From an uncultured Chitinophagaceae bacterium (GTDB lineage: Bacteria; Bacteroidota; Bacteroidia; Chitinophagales; Chitinophagaceae), in contig CAMPGT010000042.1 in assembly GCA_946885665.1 (NCBI GenBank), positions 1 to 18,673 of the forward strand: DNA of 18,673 nucleotides, read 5' to 3'. A model generated the notes under the pieces. The model did no database searches. It saw nothing but the letters and a program-made list of their open reading frames with translations, and was not told the origin of the DNA. How positions within the stretch are numbered: position 1 is the stretch's first letter; the number at the start of each line of letters is the position of its first letter. A program made the position numbers and the translations under genes. Of the stretch, positions 15,828 to 18,673 are shown piece after piece.

Positions 15828-17411
15828 TTATTGGTTGCTATGTTGATTTGCCAGCTTGTCGAGAAGCAAATAGCGTTTCCTGTTTTTTTCTGTTTCAACT
15901 CTTGTATTTACATCAATGTGCATCACCTGTGCATCGGCGTTAGGCTTTATGGCTGGCCATTGAGGAACTCCTTCACCGTTGGGATCGCCATTCTTGATGA
16001 AATTAACGAAATACTGCTGGAGGATCCTCGACACGTCATAGTCTTCTTTCTTCCATGCGAATACTTTATTCGTGGAAAGGTTTCCCATCGCATACTCGAT
16101 TTCAGCGGAGTGCGAGGCGCCTGTCGATGCGGGCGCGATGACGTTGCCGTTTTTGTCGAGTGCCTCGGGGCGCGGACGTTCATACATGTACCTGAAAACG
16201 GGTTTGCCGCCGGTGTTGGCGTGAATATCTATCCACTTCCAGGTGCTGAAACCGGTAAAGCGGTCGGAAGCGAGATGGCGGGCCACTGCTTCCACTTCTT
16301 CGTCGGAGGCGGGGTTATAAACCTTTAATAATTCCTCGGCGTTGTCGGGATATAATGTTTGTACGGCTTTCCTGAAGTTTTCAACGGTAGGCGCTTCGTC
16401 TCCCAGTATGGAACGCGAGCTGCCTTCTTCGCTGTTCCATCCTGCCAGCAGTGGCACTTTTGACTGTTCGCCGGCCTCGAAGATCTCGTCCGGGCTTTTC
16501 GGGAAGAAGTACCCATCCACAGTCATCGGAAACCGGAATTTGGCGGTGGCCGCGAGGAGGGAGTCTGCGTTCATGAGGCGCAGGTCGCTGAGCGAACGCG
16601 CGCCGACGCTTTTTGCAAATTCAGTTCCTTTCTCTTCTGCTTTCTTTAATGGTGCGGCACGCAGCGTGCCGAGCAGGGAGCCGCTTTCCCCAATGGCGCC
16701 TGCGATCACATCGCGTGCAAGCGGCGATGCCATTTGTGCGCTCACCGATACAGAGCCGGCCGATTCACCGGCGATGGTGATCTTGCCGGGATCTCCGCCA
16801 AACGCCGCAATATTTTTTTTCACCCATTGCAAGGCTTCGGCCTGATCGAGCACGCCATAATTGCCCGAAGCTTTGTTTGGCGATTCGCTGGTAAGTTCAG
16901 GGTGAGCGAAAAATCCGAACAGGCCAAGGCGGTAGTTGACCGTAACGGCCACGATGCCAAACTTCGCGATGCTGTCGCCCTCGTAGCGGGGCTCGGAGCC
17001 ATCGCCGGCAACAAAACCGCCGCCGTAAAAGTAAACGAGCACGGGAAGCTTCGCGCCGGCGGTTTGCGGCGTCCATATATTCAGGTACAGGCAATCCTCG
17101 CTCATGCCGTCCGAACGAAAGTTCATGTCGCTGAAGATCGGCAGTTGCATGGCGCGCGGACCGAAATGATCGGCCTTCAGGGTATCCGCCCAGTTCTTCA
17201 CTGGTTGGGGTTCCCGCCATCGCATGGCTTCTACCGGCGGAGCGGCATAGGGAACGCCTTTAAAGGACAGGTTACCGCTTTTTTCGACAACGCCCTCGAT
17301 CCAGCCGTTGTCTGTTTTTACCAGGAGACCGGCATCGGTTTGGTCACTGTCTGAACAGGAAAGAAATGTGATACTCATGAAGGTCAGGAATAGAAAAGCT
17401 ATATTTTTCAT
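15828..17411 (-). CDS. Lipoprotein type-B carboxylesterase
   Basis: A 527-aa alpha/beta-hydrolase of the carboxylesterase/lipase type-B (COesterase) family. Features are a lipoprotein signal peptide with Cys19 (FLSC), the oxyanion motif YGGG (129-132), the nucleophile elbow GESAG (215-219, Ser217), the acid Glu329 in NSEEG and His434 in GASHSAEIEY. The residues after the Cys (SDSDQTD) are Ser/Asp-rich, like the export signal that sends lipoproteins to the cell surface in Bacteroidota, so surface display is plausible. It hydrolyses carboxylic esters; the natural substrate cannot be told. The downstream Gfo/Idh/MocA gene follows after 10 bp, probably in one transcript. Its promoter must lie in the 137-bp gap upstream, which is dominated by an array of seven-base repeats. 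Confidence 0.94.
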   Translation of the reverse strand: MKNIAFLFLTFMSITFLSCSDSDQTDAGLLVKTDNGWIEGVVEKSGNLSFKGVPYAAPPVEAMRWREPQPVKNWADTLKADHFGPRAMQLPIFSDMNFRSDGMSEDCLYLNIWTPQTAGAKLPVLVYFYGGGFVAGDGSEPRYEGDSIAKFGIVAVTVNYRLGLFGFFAHPELTSESPNKASGNYGVLDQAEALQWVKKNIAAFGGDPGKITIAGESAGSVSVSAQMASPLARDVIAGAIGESGSLLGTLRAAPLKKAEEKGTEFAKSVGARSLSDLRLMNADSLLAATAKFRFPMTVDGYFFPKSPDEIFEAGEQSKVPLLAGWNSEEGSSRSILGDEAPTVENFRKAVQTLYPDNAEELLKVYNPASDEEVEAVARHLASDRFTGFSTWKWIDIHANTGGKPVFRYMYERPRPEALDKNGNVIAPASTGASHSAEIEYAMGNLSTNKVFAWKKEDYDVSRILQQYFVNFIKNGDPNGEGVPQWPAIKPNADAQVMHIDVNTRVETEKNRKRYLLLDKLANQHSNQ

Positions 17412-17433
17412 GTCGGTGATGTATAATCGAAGC

Positions 17434-17482
17434 TTAAAAGTTAGAACTTAAAAGTTAAAAGTTAAAAGTTAAAACTGAAAAC
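17434..17482. repeat. Seven tandem units of a 7-bp repeat (TTAAAAG)
   Basis: The 49 bp reads as seven consecutive heptamers: TTAAAAG, TTAGAAC, TTAAAAG three times, TTAAAAC, TGAAAAC. It ends 22 bp before the carboxylesterase ATG (minus strand). On the coding strand the units create repeated TAACTTTT, one base off the Bacteroidota -7 element TAnnTTTG. The array could therefore act as, or modulate, the esterase promoter, and copy number could vary by slippage. The repeat is seen directly; any function is inferred. Confidence 0.85.
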
Positions 17483-17494
17483 ACTCTCCCGTAT

Positions 17495-17531
17495 CCCCCG
17501 CTGGCGGGGGTGGCGCGCAGCGCGGGGGTGG
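17495..17531. repeat. GC-rich palindromic element, candidate dispersed repeat or dinB terminator
   Basis: CCCCCGC (17495-17501) pairs with GCGGGGG (17504-17510), and CGCGC (17514-17518) pairs with GCGCG (17520-17524). GCGGGGGTGG occurs twice, at 17504-17513 and 17522-17531. The composition is far more GC-rich than the flanks. It begins 18 bp after the dinB stop on the minus strand, so a stem here could end or protect the dinB transcript, though no T-run follows at once. Its form is like that of intergenic repeats that occur in many copies in Bacteroidota genomes; only one copy is present here. Confidence 0.6.
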
Positions 17532-17548
17532 ACCTTTGCCCTTTCCCC

Positions 17549-18049
17549 CTAAAACGTCTTCACATCCGCCGAGGGGCCATAGATCGAAGGAACCGGTATG
17601 TCATTCAACCGCATATACACGGTAAGCTGTCCGCGGTGGTGGACCATGTGATTGATAGAACTGTAAACATTTATTTTTTTCGTCGACCTGATCAACACAT
17701 GACCGTTGTTTCGCAACTCAAAATCCTTTTCCAGCTCCTCATTCGTCACTTTCTGCAACGCATCTTTTGCCGCCGTGAGGTTCTCCTCAAAATGAGCCAC
17801 CAGCTCGGCAGTGGTCTTCGGCTGAAAATGCTCGTAAGTGGCAAAGTCTATCACCCCAACGTTAACGATCCCGGCGATCCATTTTGGAATATCCGCAACC
17901 AGCAAAGTGAGGTATCCCATGTTCATCGACTTTTCATGCGGTTTCCACTGGTACAACGACTCCGGAACGCTTTGCAGGCAATTGCGCGTTGCGCTGGCTT
18001 CCGATTCGAGCTCCTGCATGTACTCGATGCCAAATCTGATCTCACTCAT
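17549..18049 (-). CDS. DinB-family (four-helix, metal-binding type) protein
   Basis: A 166-aa cytoplasmic protein of the DinB/YfiT-like superfamily. The signature is the C-terminal INHMVHHRGQLTVYMRLNDI (132-151), in which His134 and His138 would be two of the three metal ligands, followed by PVPSIYGPSAD. An N-terminal WKPHEKSM block (35-42) is also typical of this subfamily. The expected first ligand, a His in the following helix (usual pattern LxxHVAE), appears to be Leu50, so metal binding may be changed. Many members are thiol-dependent transferases or of unknown function, and despite the name a DNA damage role is not implied. It is divergent from a TetR regulator with 110 bp between the starts, which hints that the regulator could control it. 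Confidence 0.9.
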   Translation of the reverse strand: MSEIRFGIEYMQELESEASATRNCLQSVPESLYQWKPHEKSMNMGYLTLLVADIPKWIAGIVNVGVIDFATYEHFQPKTTAELVAHFEENLTAAKDALQKVTNEELEKDFELRNNGHVLIRSTKKINVYSSINHMVHHRGQLTVYMRLNDIPVPSIYGPSADVKTF

Positions 18050-18159
18050 AGTAATGGTTTTTAAAACGTTGTAAGTTAAAAAGATTTATTTTCCTCAACA
18101 CCTAAAAAAACTCCCCTGATTATTTTTAACTGAATAAAAATTCATTTAATTTCGCGGCC
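18050..18159. promoter_or_regulatory. Divergent dinB/tetR intergenic region with near-leaderless promoter candidate
   Basis: This 110-bp AT-rich gap should contain both promoters. TAATTTCG (18147-18154) is one base off the Bacteroidota -7 element and ends 5 bp before the GTG of the regulator gene, so transcription could start at or very near the start codon. No convincing -33 element and no clear operator palindrome were found. On the minus strand I see no well-formed -7/-33 pair for dinB. Confidence 0.3.
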
Positions 18160-18673
18160 GTGAAACCAAGAGACGACAAGAAGATCGAGGCGATATTTGC
18201 TGCGACACTGGCATTGGTAAAGGACTATGGGCTGTCAGGGATCACAATGAGCATGATAGCGAGGAAGGCTAAACTGGCAACAGGCACAGTTTACCTTTAC
18301 TTTACCAACAAAGAGCAACTTATCACGAGGTTGTTTGATATTTGCGCCAACAATTACGCCCAGGCTTATTTCGTAGACGTGAACCCCAAAAGCGACTACC
18401 GGAAAAACTTCCGGACGGTATGGACGAACGTCGCTAAGTATTCCTATAACTATTTTGAGCAGATGGTCCTGCTCGAACAATGCTTCCATTCACCCTTCAT
18501 ACCTGAAGAAACACGCGTTCTTGCCAAAGAAAAGCTCAAGCCCTGGCTCGCTTTTATTGAAAAAGGAAAAACCGAGGGCATTATTAAGGACATGGACACC
18601 ATTACGCTCATCATCTATGTTCGCGGCACCATCCGCGAGATGGTGAAATTGTGCCATTACAACCATAAAAAGC
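18160..18673 (+). CDS. TetR-family transcriptional regulator (partial, cut by window end)
   Basis: An open frame from a GTG at 18160 runs past the window edge; 171 codons are visible. The N-terminal region (about 8-60) is a typical TetR DNA-binding domain: a first helix with AIFAATLALVKDYGLSGITM, the recognition region MIARKAKLATGTVYLYFTNK, then KEQLITRLF. The rest is helical and would be the ligand-binding and dimerisation domain (with EQCFHSPFIPEETR near 106-119). TetR proteins usually repress their own gene and a neighbour and are released by a small ligand. The divergent DinB gene is the nearest candidate target, but genes beyond the window may be the real ones. The GTG is chosen because the homology begins about 7 residues after it; the next in-frame ATG (18247) would remove part of the DNA-binding domain. 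Confidence 0.88.
   Translation, partial: MKPRDDKKIEAIFAATLALVKDYGLSGITMSMIARKAKLATGTVYLYFTNKEQLITRLFDICANNYAQAYFVDVNPKSDYRKNFRTVWTNVAKYSYNYFEQMVLLEQCFHSPFIPEETRVLAKEKLKPWLAFIEKGKTEGIIKDMDTITLIIYVRGTIREMVKLCHYNHKK

Noticed and set aside
15818..15898. Upstream extension of the Gfo/Idh/MocA frame (27 codons)
   Set aside because: It would overlap the esterase coding region and put the twin-arginine signal in an internal position.
16734..17354. 206-codon plus-strand frame opposite the carboxylesterase
   Set aside because: It lies wholly antisense to a gene with complete catalytic motifs, shows no domain and is rich in Ala/Arg/Gly as expected for a shadow frame.
17434..17531. CRISPR array or phage attachment site suggested by the repeats
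   Set aside because: Units are 7 bp with no spacers, no cas, integrase or tRNA gene is nearby, and the repeats are low-complexity tandem and palindromic DNA.
17510..18064. 184-codon plus-strand frame opposite dinB, longer than dinB itself
   Set aside because: The minus-strand frame carries the DinB His motif and family C-terminus, whereas the plus-strand frame has none and begins inside the GC-rich repeat.

Overview
The window looks like a chromosomal segment from a Bacteroidota bacterium, most likely of the Chitinophagaceae or a near relative. This rests on several points: moderate GC, almost no Shine-Dalgarno sequences, start regions with TAnnTTTG-like elements, and a gene set typical of that group (secreted serine hydrolases, orphan MacB/FtsX permeases, SASA esterases, Tat-exported Gfo/Idh/MocA enzymes, DinB proteins). 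The taxonomic call is inference; there is no rRNA or other marker gene here. The region is densely coding. No tRNA, rRNA, CRISPR array, insertion sequence, phage gene or origin was seen, and no non-coding gap exceeds 200 bp.

Layout: (1) 6-2705 (+) encodes an unusual secreted protein with two penicillin-binding-type serine hydrolase domains, a class C-like one followed by a class A-like one. (2) 2723-4063 (-) is a PaaK/CapK-type adenylate-forming enzyme, convergent with gene 1. (3) 4260-8316 (+) is a tight three-gene run: a full-length UxaA-family sugar-acid dehydratase, an SDR closely resembling L-fucose dehydrogenases but with Asn in place of the catalytic Lys, and a secreted GH32 fructan hydrolase. 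This looks like a carbohydrate-catabolism operon whose first enzymes act on sugar acids; no transporter is visible. A 10-bp palindrome and promoter-like elements precede it, and a 12-bp perfect inverted repeat lies over its 3' end.

(4) 8328-10664 (-) is an ECF sigma factor, a single-pass membrane protein in the anti-sigma position, and a secreted, probably outer-membrane, protein of unknown function, arranged as an operon that probably controls itself. (5) Divergent from it, 10860-13238 (+) is an orphan MacB/FtsX-type ABC permease, followed by 13305-14693 (+), a secreted SASA-type carbohydrate esterase. (6) 14699-17411 (-) is a two-gene operon: a lipoprotein type-B carboxylesterase, then a Tat-exported Gfo/Idh/MocA oxidoreductase. 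(7) 17549-18049 (-) is a DinB-family protein that seems to lack one metal-binding His; it is followed by a GC-rich palindromic element and a seven-unit heptamer array lying just upstream of the carboxylesterase. (8) 18160 to the window end (+) is a TetR-family regulator, cut by the edge and divergent from dinB.

No clearly new defence or mobile system is visible. The items most worth a second look are the dual serine hydrolase fusion, the YxxxN SDR within the dehydratase/GH32 operon, the sigma/membrane/outer-membrane triad, and the repeat cluster at 17434-17531.
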